Shown one piece after another: positions 6,401-6,748 of a DNA stretch of 6,748 nt (positions are counted from its first letter, which is position 1; every line of letters starts with the position of its first letter). This stretch comes from Rubritepida sp. GTDB lineage: Bacteria > Pseudomonadota > Alphaproteobacteria > Acetobacterales > Acetobacteraceae. Where the stretch lies: positions 1 to 6,748 of the forward strand of contig SKWC01000451.1 in the NCBI GenBank assembly GCA_007129145.1. The letters run 5' to 3'. Both the position numbers and the translations under genes were made by a program. The notes beneath the pieces were generated by a model. It did not search any database. It was not told the origin of the DNA and worked only from the letters and a program-made list of their open reading frames with translations.

Positions 6401-6748
6401 GATATTCGCCGCATTCTTCCTGCTCGCCGGGGCGGCGATCTCCCTGGTCGCGGCCATCGGCGTGGCCCGCCTGCCCGATGCCTTCCTGCGGATGCACGCC
6501 GCCACCAAGGCGGGCGTGGTGGGCGCGGGCTTCACCCTGATCGGCGTGGCGCTCGCCTTCGACAGCGGCGATGCGTGGTTCCGCACCGTGCTGATCATCA
6601 TCTTCCTGCTGGTGACGGTGCCCATCTCCTCCCATGCGCTGGGGCGTGCCTCCTACATGGGCGGCGCCACCATGTGGAGCGGCACCGTCATGGACGACCT
6701 CCAGGGCGTGCTGCCGCGCCACGCCATCGACACGGAGGCGCCGGCGCA
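6393..6748 (+). CDS. mrpG: Mrp cation/H+ antiporter subunit G, 3' end outside window
   Basis: 118 complete codons are visible and no stop is reached, so the gene runs off the right edge. The usual family length is about 105-125 residues, so only a few codons should be missing. The sequence has three hydrophobic helices (about 4-24, 39-56 and 63-83). It carries the MnhG/PhaG signatures GVARLPDAFLRMHAATKAGV (23-42), with Arg26, Asp29, Arg33, His35 and Lys39, and VTVPISSHALGRASY (74-88), with Pro77, His81 and Arg85. The visible C-terminal part (about 95-118) is hydrophilic. MrpG is a small membrane subunit required for a functional complex. The start overlaps the mrpF end by 8 nt. This gene completes the seven-subunit set. 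Confidence 0.94.
   Translation, partial: MAEIFAAFFLLAGAAISLVAAIGVARLPDAFLRMHAATKAGVVGAGFTLIGVALAFDSGDAWFRTVLIIIFLLVTVPISSHALGRASYMGGATMWSGTVMDDLQGVLPRHAIDTEAPA

Overview
This is a very GC-rich window with strong G/C preference at third codon positions. All eight genes lie on the + strand. It holds the end of an HrpB-type RNA helicase gene, followed by a complete or nearly complete seven-gene Mrp (also called Mnh, Pha or Sha) cation/proton antiporter operon in the canonical order mrpA-B-C-D-E-F-G. The base composition, the HrpB C-terminus and the style of the Mrp proteins suggest a high-GC alphaproteobacterium, possibly of the Acetobacteraceae (Roseomonas-like). That placement is inferred from general resemblance and not from a marker gene.

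Layout. Positions 2-997 are the 3' part of hrpB, whose 5' end lies outside the window. Positions 998-1113 form the only real intergenic gap (116 bp). It contains a perfect 8-bp dyad, CGTCCGGA-TT-TCCGGACG, and a second copy of its right half 32 bp downstream. It is the obvious place for mrp operon control or for the end of the hrpB transcript. From 1114 to the right edge the genes are packed tightly. The junctions are A-B 3 bp apart, B-C 4 bp apart, C-D overlapping by 1 nt, D-E by 4 nt, E-F by 4 nt and F-G by 8 nt, as expected for one transcript with translational coupling. mrpG is open at the right edge after 118 codons, which is close to the normal full length.

Function. MrpA and MrpD are the two large antiporter-like subunits, related to the NuoL/M/N subunits of complex I, and keep the membrane Glu and Lys residues of the proton path. 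MrpC is NuoK-like. MrpB, E, F and G are small membrane subunits needed for assembly and activity. Together they form one inner-membrane complex that exchanges cytoplasmic Na+ (or K+ in some alphaproteobacterial Pha systems) for external H+, serving pH, salt and bile-salt tolerance. The sequence alone does not settle which cation is carried.

Points that stand out are an unusually short MrpE lacking the usual N-terminal membrane portion, a Pro/Ala-rich tail on MrpC, MrpA and MrpB as separate genes rather than the fusion found in many proteobacteria, and the repeat cluster upstream of mrpA. I see no sign of a wholly new system, RNA gene, mobile element or CRISPR array. The long open frames opposite mrpA are by-products of high GC.
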